Assembly (NCBI RefSeq): GCF_947507565.1 | Contig: NC_089188.1 | Span: 1,426,001-1,490,000 of the forward strand | Origin: Oscarella lobularis | Lineage: Eukaryota > Porifera > Homoscleromorpha > Homosclerophorida > Oscarellidae | Reading direction: 5' to 3' | DNA length: 64,000 nt | Shown here: positions 44,776 to 57,600 of the stretch, piece after piece | Position numbering within the stretch: the stretch's first letter is position 1 | Layout: the number at the start of each line of letters is the position of its first letter | Notes under the pieces: model-generated | Databases searched by the model: none | Told to the model about the DNA's origin: nothing | The model's input: the letters and a program-made list of their open reading frames with translations, nothing else | Translations under genes and position numbers: made by a program

Positions 44776-45642
44776 AGAGCAGCGGCCATCTTGGATGACG
44801 TCAGAATCTTTCGTTATAATCGCTAAGGCTCATTCGCTACGCCTTCTACCGCACTCTCTTGCGGTGCAAACATCTCCGACGATCCGCGCGGAGATGACTG
44901 GCCATCTCTTTTTTCTCAGACGACATCAGGCGCTCCCTTATGGGGTGCACAATGTCTGGTGCGTTTGTCTTCATTATGACGTCATACGGCACCACGCACT
45001 CTGAATTGCGTGTCTTTAAAGGAGGGGCCAGGAGACATACGCTACGCCTTATTTTGCACCGCAATAACGAGCAAGTATCGCGTAATAACGATTGAGCCAT
45101 TCGCCAAAATCTCAGAGCGTATGATGTAATCTAAAAATGAGGTTTTTGGGAAGGCAAGCTTTGTAGGCTAAATAAGATCAGGGCCTCATCTTTGACTCTT
45201 AGGGTCTGTGATCACAGGATATCTGTGAACACAGGGGTATCTGTGATCACAGGGGTAGATGTACAGGATCGCATTTGGGGTACCTGTGTCGCGATCTGCT
45301 TACGTCTGCTTATCTTTTCTTTTACTCACACACACATGCGAGCAAGCCCGAAAAAGTACCGCCAGTGGACACAGGCTACGCCTTATTTGCACTGCAATAA
45401 CGTGCAAATATCGCGATTGAGACATTCGCCAAAACCTCACGATATTAGAGATTGATTCTTGGGGCCTCAATAAGAATCAAAGATGGGGTCAAGATCTTTG
45501 ATTTTATGGCCATAAATACAATCAGCTTGCGTCTGCTTATCTTTGCTGACATATGCACATGCGAGTAAGGGAAAGTGTACTAAGCACACAATAGAGCTGA
45601 GACCCCCAACACTTATCTATTTTCCCGTGCGAAGCACGGGCA
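44764..45642 (+). mobile_element. Helitron-like non-autonomous element
   Basis: The left end TCTATACTACTAAGAGC has the TC-start, TCTATACTA form seen at 5' ends of many Helitron/Helentron elements. The right end carries a short GC-rich hairpin, CCCGTGC-GAA-GCACGGG (45,624-45,640), as Helitrons have just inside their 3' terminus. A standard CTRR terminus is not evident, so the class is tentative. Internally there are two diverged copies of one module (about 45,041-45,358 and 45,368-45,580), sharing GCTACGCCTTA, CACCGCAATAACG/CACTGCAATAACG, TTCGCCAAAA, CGTCTGCTTATCTTT and ACATGCGAG. There is also a triplicated 18-bp motif (TCTGTGATCACAGGGGTA, 45,210-45,257). No transposase or Rep/helicase coding is present. 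Satellite-like monomers lie inside, for example at 45,166-45,206. Confidence 0.5.
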
Positions 45643-48600
45643 CCAAAACGATTCTTATGCCCTAAATACAAAATTGAAGCCCTAAACTTTGATTCTAAGG
45701 ACCTAAATAATAAATTGAGGGCCTAAACTTTGATTATAAGGGCCTCAATAGTAAATTCAGTGCCTAAACTTTGATTCTAAAGCCTAAAAAATAAATTGAG
45801 GGCCTAAACTTTGATTCTAAGGACATAAATAATAAATAAAGAGCTTAACTTTGATTCTATGGGCCTAAATAATAAATTGAGGGCCTAAACTTTAATTCTG
45901 AGAGCCTAAATAATAAATTGAGGGTCTAAACTTTGATTCTAAAAACGTAAATATTAAATTCATCGTCTAAAAGTTTATTCTAAGAGCCTAAATAATAAAT
46001 TGATGGCCTAAACTTTGATTTTAAGGGCCTAAATAATAAATTCAGGGCCTAAACGTTGATTCTAAGAGCCTAAATAATAAAATCAGGGCCTAAACTTTGA
46101 TTCTAAGGACCTAAATAATAAATTCAGGGCCTAAACGTTGATTCTCAGAGCCTAAATAATAAATTGAGGGCCTAAACTTTGATTCTAAGAGCCTAAATAA
46201 TAAATTGAGGGCCTAAACGTTGATTCTAAGAGCCTAAATATTAAATTCAGGGCCTAAACTTTGATTCTAAGGGCCTAAATAATAAATTGAGGGCATAAAC
46301 TTTGATTCTGAGAGCCTAAATAATAAATTGAGGGCCTAAACCTTGATTCTAAAGGCCTAAATAATAAATTGAGGGCCTAAACTTTGATTCTAAGAACCTA
46401 AATAATAAATTGAGGACCTAAACTTTGATTCTAAGTTCCTAAATAAGAAATTGAGGGCCTAAACGTTGATTCTAAGAGCCTAAATAATAAATTCAGGGCC
46501 TAAACTTTGATTCTGAGAGCCTAAATAATAAATTGAGGGCCTAAACTTTGATCCCGAGAGCCTAAATAATAAATTGAGGGCCTAAACCTTGATTCTAAGG
46601 GCCTAAATAATAAATTGAGGGCCGAAACTTTGATCCCGAGAGCCTAAATAATAAATTGAGGGCCTAAACCTTGATTCTAAGGGCCTAAATAATAAATTGA
46701 GGGCCTAAACTTTGATTCTGAGAGCCTGAATAATAAATTGAGGGCCTAAACCTTGATTCTAAGGGCCTAAATAATAAATTGAGGGCATAAACTTTGATTC
46801 TAAGAGTCTAAATAATAAATTGAGGGCCTAAACGTTGATTCTAAGAGCCTAAATAATAAATTCACAGCCTAAACTTTGATTCTAAAAGCCTAAATAATAA
46901 ATTCAAGGCCTAAACTTTGATTCTGAGAGCCTAAATAATAAATTGAGGGCCTAAACTTTGATTTTAAGGGCCTAAATAATAAATTCAGGGCCTAAACCTT
47001 GATTATAAAAGCCTAAATAATAAATTCAGGGCCTAAACTTTGATTCTAAGGACCTAAATAATAAATTCAGGGCCTAAACGTTGATTCTCAGAGACTAAAT
47101 AATAAATTGAGGGCCTAAACTTTGATTCTAAGAGCCTAAATAATAAATTGAGGGCCTAAACGTTGATTCTAAGAGCCTAAATAATAAATTCAGGGCCTAA
47201 ACTTTGATTCTGAGAGTCTAAATAATAAATTGAGGGCCTAAACTTTGATTCTGAGAGCCTAAATAATAAATTGAGGGTCTAAACTTTGATCCCGAGAGCC
47301 TAAATAATAAATTGAGGGCCTAAACCTTGATTCTAAGGGCCTAAATAATAAATTGAGGGCCTAAACTTTGATCCCGAGAGCCTAAATAATAAATTGAGGG
47401 CCTAAACCTTGATTCTAAGGGCCTAAATAATAAATTGAGGGCCTAAACTTTGATTCTAAGAGCCTAAATAATAAATTGAGGGCCTAAACGTTGATTCTGA
47501 GAGCCTAAATAATAAATTCAGGGCCTAAACTTTGACCCCGAGAGCCTAAATAATAAATTGAGGGCCTAAACTTTGATTCTGAGAGCCTAAATAATAAATT
47601 GAGGGCCTAAACCATGATTCTAAGGGCCTAAATAATAAATTGAGGGCATAAACTTTGATTCTAAGAGCCTAAATAATAAATTGAGGGCCTAAACCTTGAT
47701 TCTAAGGGCCTAAATAATAAATTGAGGGCATAAACTTTGATTCTAAGAGCCTAAATAATAAATTGAGGGCCTAAACGTTGATTCTAAGAGCTTAAATAAT
47801 AAATTCAGGGCCTAAACTTTGATTCTAAAAGCCTAAATAATAAATTCAAGGCCTAAACTTTGATTCTGAGAGCCTAAATAATAAATTGAGGGCCTAAACT
47901 TTGATTTTAAGGGCCTAAATAATAAATTCAGGGCCTAAACATTGATTATAAAAGCCTAAAGAATAAATTCAGGGCCTAAACTTTGATTCTAAGGACCTAA
48001 ATAATAAATTCAGAGCATAAACGTTGATTCTCAGAGACTAAATAATAAATTGAGGGCCTAAACTTTGATCCCGAGAGCCTAAATAATAAATTGAGGGCCT
48101 AAACCTTGATTCTAAGGGCCTAAATAATAAATTGAGGGCCTAAACTTTGATTCTAAGAGCCTAAATAATAAATTGAGGGCCTAAACGTTGATTCTGAGAG
48201 CCTAAATAATAAATTCAGGGCCTAAACTTTGACCCCGAGAGCCTAAATAATAAATTGAGGGCCTAAACTTTGATTCTGAGAGCCTAAATAATAAATTGAG
48301 GGCCTAAACCATGATTCTAAGGGCCTAAATAATAAATTGAGGGCATAAACTTTGATTCTAAGAGCCTAAATAATAAATTGAGGGCCTAAACCTTGATTCT
48401 AAGGGCCTAAATAATAAATTGAGGGCATAAACTTTGATTCTAAGAGCCTAAATAATAAATTGAGGGCCTAAACGTTGATTCTAAGAGCTTAAATAATAAA
48501 TTCAGGGCCTAAACTTTGATTCTAAAAGCCTAAATAATAAATTCAAGGCCTAAACTTTGATTCTGAGAGCCTAAATAATAAATTGAGGGCCTAAACTTTG

Positions 48601-51600
48601 ATTTTAAGGGCCTAAATAATAAATTCAGGGCCTAAACCTTGATTATAAAAGCCTAAAGAATAAATTCAGGGCCTAAACTTTGATTCTAAGGACCTAAATA
48701 ATAAATTCAGAGCCTAAACGTTGATTCTCAGAGACTAAATAATAAATTGAGGGCCTAAACTTTGATTCTAAGAGCCTAAATAATAAACTGAGGGCCTAAA
48801 CGTTGATTCTAAGAGCCTAAATAATAAATTCAGGGCCTAAACTTTGATTCTAAGAGCCTAAATAATAAATTCAGGGCCTAAACTTTGATTCTGAGAGTCT
48901 AAATAATAAATTGAGGGCCTAAACTTTGATTCTGAGAGCCTAAATAATAAATTGAGGGTCTAAACTTGATCCCGAGAGCCTAAATAATAAATTGAGGGCC
49001 TAAACCTTGATTCTAAGGGCCTAAATAATAAATTGAGGGCCTAAACTTTGATCCCGAGAGCCTAAATAATAAATTGAGGGCCTAAACCTTGATTCTAAGG
49101 GCCTAAATAATAAATTGAGGGCCTAAACTTTGATTCTAAGAGCCTAAATAATAAATTGAGGGCCTAAACGTTGATTCTAAGAGCCTAAATAATAAATTCA
49201 GGGCCTAAACTTTGACCCCGAGAGCCTAAATAATAAATTGAGGGCCTAAACTTTGATTCTGAGAGCCTAAATAATAAATTGAGGGCCTTAACCTTGATTC
49301 TAAGGGCCTAAATAATAAATTGAGGGCATAAACTTTGATTCTAAGAGCCTAAATAATAAATTGAGGGCCTAATCGTTGATTCTAAGAGCCTAAATAATAA
49401 ATTCAGGGCCTAAACTTTGATTCTAAAAGCCTAAATAATAAATTCAAGGCCTAAACTTTGATTCTGAGAGCCTAAATAATAAATTGAGGGCCTAAACTTT
49501 GATTCTGAGAGCCTAAATAAAAAATTGAGGACATAAACTTTGATTCTGAGAGCCTAAATAATAAATTGAGGGCCTAAACTTTGATTCTCAGGACCTAAAA
49601 AATAAATTAAGGGCCTAAACTTTGATTCTAAAAACGTAAATATTAAATTCATGGTCTAAAAGTTTATTCTAAGGGCCTAAATAATAAATTGATGACCTAA
49701 ACTTTGATTTTAAGGGCCTAAATAATAAATTCAGGGCCTAAACCTTGATTATAAAAGCCTAAATAATAAATTCAGGGCCTAAACTTTGATTCTAAGGACC
49801 TAAATAATAAATTCAGGGCCTAAACGTTGATTCTCAGAGACTAAATAATAAATTGAGGGCCTAAACTTTGATTCTGAAAGCCTAAATAAAAAATTGAGGA
49901 CCTAAACTTTGATTCTAAGGACCTAAATAATAAATTCAGGGCCTAAACTTTGATTCCAAGGGCCTAAATAATAAACTCAGAGCCTAAACTTTGATTCTAT
50001 GAGCCTAAATAATAAATTGAGGACCTAAACTTTGATTCTAAGAGGCTAAATAATAAATTGAGGGCCTAAACTTTGATCCCGAGAGCCTAAATAATAAATT
50101 GAGGGCCTAAACCTTGATTCTAAGGGCCTAAATAATAAATTGAGAGCCTAAACTTTGATTCTAAGAACCTGAATAATCCTAAACTTTGATTCTAAGGACC
50201 TAAATAATAAATTCAGGGCCAAAACTTTGATTCTAAAGGCCTAAAAAATAAATTGAGAGCCTAAACTTTGATTCTAAGGATATAAAGTATAAATTTAGGA
50301 CTCAACTTTGATTCTAAGGACCTAAATAATAAATTGAGGGCCTAAACTTTGATTCTGAAAGCCTAAATAAAAAATTGAGGACCTAAACTTTGATTCTAAG
50401 GACCTAAATAATAAATTCAGGGCCTAAACTTTGATTCCAAGGGCCTAAATAATAAATTCAGAGCCTAAACTTTGATTCTATGAGCCTAAATAATAAATTG
50501 AGGACCTAAACTTTGATTCTAAGGACCTAAATAATGAATTGAGGGCCTAAACGTTGATTCTAAGAGGCTAAATAATAAATTCAGGGCCTAAACTTTGATT
50601 CTGAGAGTCTAAATAATAAATTGAGGGTCTAAACTTTGATCCCGAGAGCCTAAATAATAAATTGAGGACCCAAACTTTGATTCTAAGGGCCTAAATAATA
50701 AATTGAGGGCCTAAACTTTGATTCTGAGAGCCTAAATAATAAATTGAGGGCCTAAACCTTGATTCTAAGGGCCTAAATAATAAAATGAGGGTATAAACTT
50801 TGATTCTAAGAGCCTAAATAATAAATTGAGGGCCTAAACGTTGATTCTAAGAGCCTAAATAATAAATTCAGGGCCTAAACTTTGATTCTAAAAGCCTAAA
50901 TAATAAATTCAAGGCCTAAACTTTGATTCTGAGAGCCTAAATAATAAATTGAGGGCCTAAACTTTGATTCTGAGAGCCTAAATAAAAAATTGAGGACCTA
51001 AACTTTGATTCTGAGAGCCTAAATAATAAATTGAGGGCCTAAACTTTGATTCTCAAGACCTAAAAAAATAAATTGAGGGCCTAAACTTTGATTCTAAAAA
51101 CGTAAATATTAAATTCATGGTCTAAAAGTTTATTCTAAGGGCCTAAATAATAAATTGATGACCTAAACTTTGATTTTAAGGGCCTAAATAATAAATTCAG
51201 AGCCTAAACTTTGATTATAAAAGCCTAAATAATAAATTCAGGGCCTAAACTTTGATTCTAAGGACCTAAATAATAAATTCAGGGCCTAAACGTTGATTCT
51301 CAGAGACTAAATAATAAATTGAGGGCCTAAACTTTGATTCTAAGAGCCTAAATAAAAAATTGAGGGCCTAAACGTTGATTCTAAGAGCCTAAATAATAAA
51401 TTCAGGGCCTAAACTTTGATTCTAAGAGCCTAAATAATAAATTCAGAGCCTAAACTTTGATTCTGAGAGTCTAAATAATAAATTGAGGACCTAAACTTTG
51501 ATTCTAAGGACCTAAATAATGAATTAAAGGCCTAAACGTTGATTCTAAGAGCCTAAATAATAAATTGAGGGCCAAAACTTTGATTCTAAGAGCCTAAATA

Positions 51601-54600
51601 ATAAATTCAGGGCCTAAACTTTGATTCTGAGAGTCTAAGTAATAAATTGAGGGCCTAAACTTTGATTCTGAGAGCCTAAATAATAAATTGAGGGTCTAAA
51701 CTTTGATCCCGAGAGCCTAAATAATAAATTGAGGGCCTAAACCTTGATTCTAAGGGCCTAAATAATAAATTGAGGGCCTAAACTTTGATCCCGAGAGCCT
51801 AAATAATAAATTGAGGGCCTAAACCTTGATTCTAAGGGCCTAAATAATAAATTGAGGGCCTAAACTTTGATTCTGAGAGCCTGAATAATAAATTGAGGGC
51901 CTAAACCTTGATTCTAAGGGCCTAAATAATAAATTGAGGGCATAAACTTTGATTCTAAGAGCCTAAATAATAAATTGAGGGCCTAAACCTTGATTCTAAG
52001 GGCCTAAATAATAAATTGAGGGCCTAAACTTTGATTCTGAAAGCCTAAATAAAAAATTGAGGACCTAAACTTTGATTCTAAGGACCTAAATAATAAATTC
52101 AGGGCCTAAACTTTGATTCCAAGGGCCTAAATAATAAATTCAGAGCCTAAACTTTGATTCTATGAGCCTAAATAATAAATTGAGGGCCTAAACCTTGATT
52201 CTAAGGGCCTAAATAATAAATTGAGGGCCTAAACTTTGATTCTGAGAGCCTGAATAATAAATTGAGGGCCTAAACCTTGATTCTAAGGGCCTAAATAATA
52301 AATTGAGGGCCGAAACTTTGATCCCGAGAGCCTAAATAATAAATTGAGGGCCTAAACCTTGATTCTAAGGGCCTAAATAATAAATTGAGGGCCTAAACTT
52401 TGATTCTGAGAGCCTGAATAATAAATTGAGGGCCTGAACCTTGATTCTAAGGGCCTAAATAATAAATTGAGGGCATAAACTTTGATTCTAAGAGTCTAAA
52501 TAATAAATTGAGGGCCTAAACGTTGATTCTAAGAGCCTAAATAATAAATTCACAGCCTAAACTTTGATTCTAAAAGCCTAAATAATAAATTCAAGGCCTA
52601 AACTTTGATTCTGAGAGCCTAAATAATAAATTGAGGGCCTAAACTTTGATTTTAAGGGCCTAAATAATAAATTCAGGGCCTAAACCTTGATTATAAAAGC
52701 CTAAATAATAAATTCAGGGCCTAAACTTTGATTCTAAGGACCTAAATAATAAATTCAGGGCCTAAACGTTGATTCTCAGAGACTAAATAATAAATTCAGG
52801 GCCTAAACTTTGATTCTAAGAGCCTAAATAATAAATTGAGGGCCTAAACGTTGATTCTAAGAGCCTAAATAATAAATTCAGGGCCTAAACTTTGATTCTA
52901 AGAGCCTAAATAATAAATTCAGGGCCTAAACTTTGATTCTGAGAGTCTAAATAATAAATTGAGGGCCTAAACTTTGATTCTGAGAGCCTAAATAATAAAT
53001 TGAGGGTCTAAACTTTGATCCCGAGAGCCTAAATAATAAATTCAGGGCCTAAACTTTGATTCTGAGAGCCTAAATAATAAATTCAGGGCCTAAACTTTGA
53101 CCCCGAGAGCCTAAATAATAAATTGAGGGCCTAAACTTTGATTCTGAGAGCCTAAATAATAAATTGAGGGCCTAAACCATGATTCTAAGGGCCTAAATAA
53201 TAACTTGAGGGCATAAACTTTGATTCTAAGAGCCTAAATAATAAATTGAGGGCCTAAACCTTGATTCTAAGGGCCTAAATAATAAATTGAGGGCATAAAC
53301 TTTGATTCTAAGAGCCTAAATAATAAATTGAGGGCCTAAACGTTGATTCTAAGAGCTTAAATAATAAATTCAGGGCCTAAACTTTGATTCTAAAAGCCTA
53401 AATAATAAATTCAAGGCCTAAACTTTGATTCTGAGAGCCTAAATAATAAATTCAGGGCCTAAACTTTGATTTTAAGGGCCTAAATAATAAATTCAGGGCC
53501 TAAACATTGATTATAAAAGCCTAAAGAATAAATTCAGGGCCTAAACTTTGATTCTAAGGACCTAAATAATAAATTCAGAGCCTCAACGTTGATTCTCAGA
53601 GACTAAATAATAAATTGAGGGCCTAAACTTTGATTCTAAGAGCCTAAATAATAAACTGAGGGCCTAAACGTTGATTCTAAGAGCCTAAATAATAAATTCA
53701 GGGCCTAAACTTTGATTCTAAGAGCCTAAATAATAAATTCAGGGCCTAAACTTTGATTCTGAGAGTCTAAATAATAAATTGAGGGCCTAAACTTTGATTC
53801 TGAAAGCCTAAATAATAAATTGAGGGTCTAAACTTGATCCCGAGAGCCTAAATAATAAATTGAGGGCCTAAACCTTGATTCTAAGGGCCTAAATAATAAA
53901 TTGAGGGCCTAAACTTTGATCCCGAGAGCCTAAATAATAAATTGAGGGCCTAAACCTTGATTCTAAGAGCCTAAATAATAAATTGAGGGCCTAAACTTTG
54001 ATTCTAAGAGCCTAAATAATAAATTCAGGGCCTAAACGTTGATTCTAAGAGCCTAAATAATAAATTCAGGGCCTAAACTTTGACCCCGAGAGCCTAAATA
54101 ATAAATTGAGGGCCTAAACTTTGATTCTGAGAGCCTAAATAATAAATTGAGGGCCTAAACCTTGACTCTAAGGGCCTAAATAATAAATTGAGGGCATAAA
54201 CTTTGATTCTAAGAGCCTAAATAATAAATTGAGGGCCTAATCGTTGATTCTAAGAGCCTAAATAATAAATTCAGGGCCTAAACTTTGATTCTAAAAGCCT
54301 AAATAATAAATTCAAGGCCTAAACTTTGATTCTGAGAGCCTAAATAATAAATTGAGGGCCTAAACTTTGATTCTGAGAGCCTAAATAAAAAATTGAGGAC
54401 ATAAACTTTGATTCTGAGAGCCTAAATAATAAATTGAGGGCCTAAACTTTGATTCTCAGGACCTAAAAAATAAATTAAGGGCCTAAACTTTGATTCTAAA
54501 AACGTAAATATTAAATTCATGGTCTAAAAGTTTATTCTAAGAGCCTAAATAATAAATTGATGACCTAAACTTTGATTTTAAGGGCCTAAATAATAAATTC

Positions 54601-57600
54601 AGGGCCTAAACTTTGATCCCGAGAGCCTAAATAATAAATTGAGGGCCTAAACCTTGATTCTAAGGGCCTAAATAATAAATTGAGGGCCTAAACTTTGATC
54701 CCGAGAGCCTAAATAATAAATTGAGGGCCTAAACCTTGATTCTAAGGGCCTAAATAATAAATTGAGGGCCTAAACTTTGATTCTGAGAGCCTGAATAATA
54801 AATTGAGGGCCTAAACCTTGATTCTCAGGGCCTAAATAATAAATTGAGGGCATAAACTTTGATTCTAAGAGCCTAAATAATAAATTGAGGGCCTAAACCT
54901 TGATTCTAAGGGCCTAAATAATAAATTGAGGGCCTAAACTTTGATTCTGAAAGCCTAAATAAAAAATTGAGGACCTAAACTTTGATTCTAAGGACCTAAA
55001 TAATAAATTCAGGGCCTAAACTTTGATTCCAAGGGCCTAAATAATAAATTCAGAGCCTAAACTTTGATTCTATGAGCCTAAATAATAAATTGAAGGCCTA
55101 AACTTTGATTCTAAGGACCTAAATAATGAATTGAAGGCCTAAACGTTGATTCTAAGAGCCTAAATAATAAATTGAGGGCCAAAACTTTGATTCTAAGAGC
55201 CTAAATAATAAATTCAGGGCCTAAACTTTGATTCTGAGAGTCTAAATAATAAATTGAGGGCCTAAACTTTGATTCTGAGAGCCTAAATAATAAATTCAGG
55301 GCCTAAACTTTGATCCCGAGAGCCTAAATAATAAATTGAGGGCCAAAACTTTGATTCTAAGAGCCTAAATAATAAATTCAGGGCCTAAACTTTGATTCTG
55401 AGAGTCTAAATAATAAATTGAGGGCCTAAACTTTGATTCTGAGAGCCTAAATAATAAATTGAGGGCCTAAACTTTGATCCCGAGAGCCTAAATAATAAAT
55501 TGAGGGCCTAAACCTTGATTCTAAGAACCTAAATAATAAATTGAGGGCCGAAACTTTGATCCCGAGAGCCTAAATAATAAATTGAGGGCCTAAACCTTGA
55601 TTCTAAGGGCCTAAATAATAAATTGAGGGCCTAAACTTTGATTCTGAGAGCCTGAATAATAAATTGAGGGCCTAAACCTTGATTCTAAGGGCCTAAATAA
55701 TAAATTGAGGGCATAAACTTTGATTCTAAGAGTCTAAATAATAAATTGAGGGCCTAAACGTTGATTCTAAGAGCCTAAATAATAAATTCACAGCCTAAAC
55801 TTTGATTCTAAAAGCCTAAATAATAAATTCAAGGCCTAAACTTTGATTCTGAGAGCCTAAATAATAAATTGAGGGCCTAAACTTTGATTTCAAGGGCCTA
55901 AATAATAAATTCAGGGCCTAAACCTTGATTATAAAAGCCTAAATAATAAATTCAGGGCCTAAACTTTGATTCTAAGGACCTAAATAATAAATTCAGGGCC
56001 TAAACGTTGATTCTCAGAGACTAAATAATAAATTGAGGGCCTAAACTTTGATTCTAAGAGCCTAAATAATAAATTGAGGGCCTAAACGTTGATTCTAAGA
56101 GCCTAAATAATAAATTCAGGGCCTAAACTTTGATTCTAAGAGCCTAAATAATAAATTCAGGGCCTAAACTTTGATTCTGAGAGTCTAAATAATAAATTGA
56201 GGGCCTAAACTTTGATTCTGAGAGCCTAAATAATAAATTGAGGGTCTAAACTTTGATCCCGAGAGCCTAAATAATAAATTGAGGGCCTAAACCTTGATTC
56301 TAAGGGCCTAAATAATAAATTGAGGGCCTAAACTTTGATCCCGAGAGCCTAAATAATAAATTGAGGGCCAAAACCTTGATTCTAAGGGCCTAAATAATAA
56401 ATTGAGGGCCTAAACTTTGATTCTAAGAGCCTAAATAATAAATTGAGGGCCTAAACGTTGATTCTAAGAGCCTAAATAATAAATTCAGGGCCTAAACTTT
56501 GACCCCGAGAGCCTAAATAATAAATTGAGGGCCTAAACTTTGATTCTGAGAGCCTAAATAATAAATTGAGGGCCTTAACCTTGATTCTAAGGGCCTAAAT
56601 AATAAATTGAGGGCATAAACTTTGATTCTAAGAGCCTAAATAATAAATTGAGGGCCTAATCGTTGATTCTAAGAGCCTAAATAATAAATTCAGGGCCTAA
56701 ACTTTGATTCTAAAAGCCTAAATAATAAATTCAAGGCCTAAACTTTGATTCTGAGAGCCTAAATAATAAATTGAGGGCCTAAACTTTGATTCTGAGAGCC
56801 TAAATAAAAAATTGAGGACATAAACTTTGATTCTGAGAGCCTAAATAATAAATTGAGGGCCTAAACTTTGATTCTCAGGACCTAAAAAATAAATTAAGGG
56901 CCTAAACTTTGATTCTAAAAACGTAAATATTAAATTCATGGTCTAAAAGTTTATTCTAAGGGCCTAAATAATAAATTGATGACCTAAACTTTGATTTTAA
57001 GGGCCTAAATAATAAATTCAGGGCCTAAACTTTGATTCTAAGAGCCTAAATAATAAATTCAGGGCCTAAACTTTGATTCTAAGAGCCTAAATAATAAATT
57101 CAGGGCCTAAACTTTGATTCTGAGAGTCTAAATAATAAATTGAGGGCCTAAACTTTGATTCTGAGAGCCTAAATAATAAATTGAGGGTCTAAACTTTGAT
57201 CCCGAGAGCCTAAATAATAAATTGAGGGCCTAAACCTTGATTCTAAGGGCCTAAATAATAAATTGAGGGCCTAAACTTTGATCCCGAGAGCCTAAATAAT
57301 AAATTGAGGGCCTAAACCTTGATTCTAAGGGCCTAAATAATAAATTGAGGGCCTAAACTTTGATTCTAAGAGCCTAAATAATAAATTGAGGGCCTAAACG
57401 TTGATTCTGAGAGCCTAAATAATAAATTCAGGGCCTAAACTTTGACCCCGAGAGCCTAAATAATAAATTGAGGGCCTAAACTTTGATTCTGAGAGCCTAA
57501 ATAATAAATTGAGGGCCTAAACCATGATTCTAAGGGCCTAAATAATAAATTGAGGGCATAAACTTTGATTCTAAGAGCCTAAATAATAAATTGAGGGCCT

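Noticed and set aside
44795-45100. Reading frames in the Helitron-like element
   Set aside because: Short, overlapping on both strands and without Rep or helicase motifs; the element is treated as non-coding.
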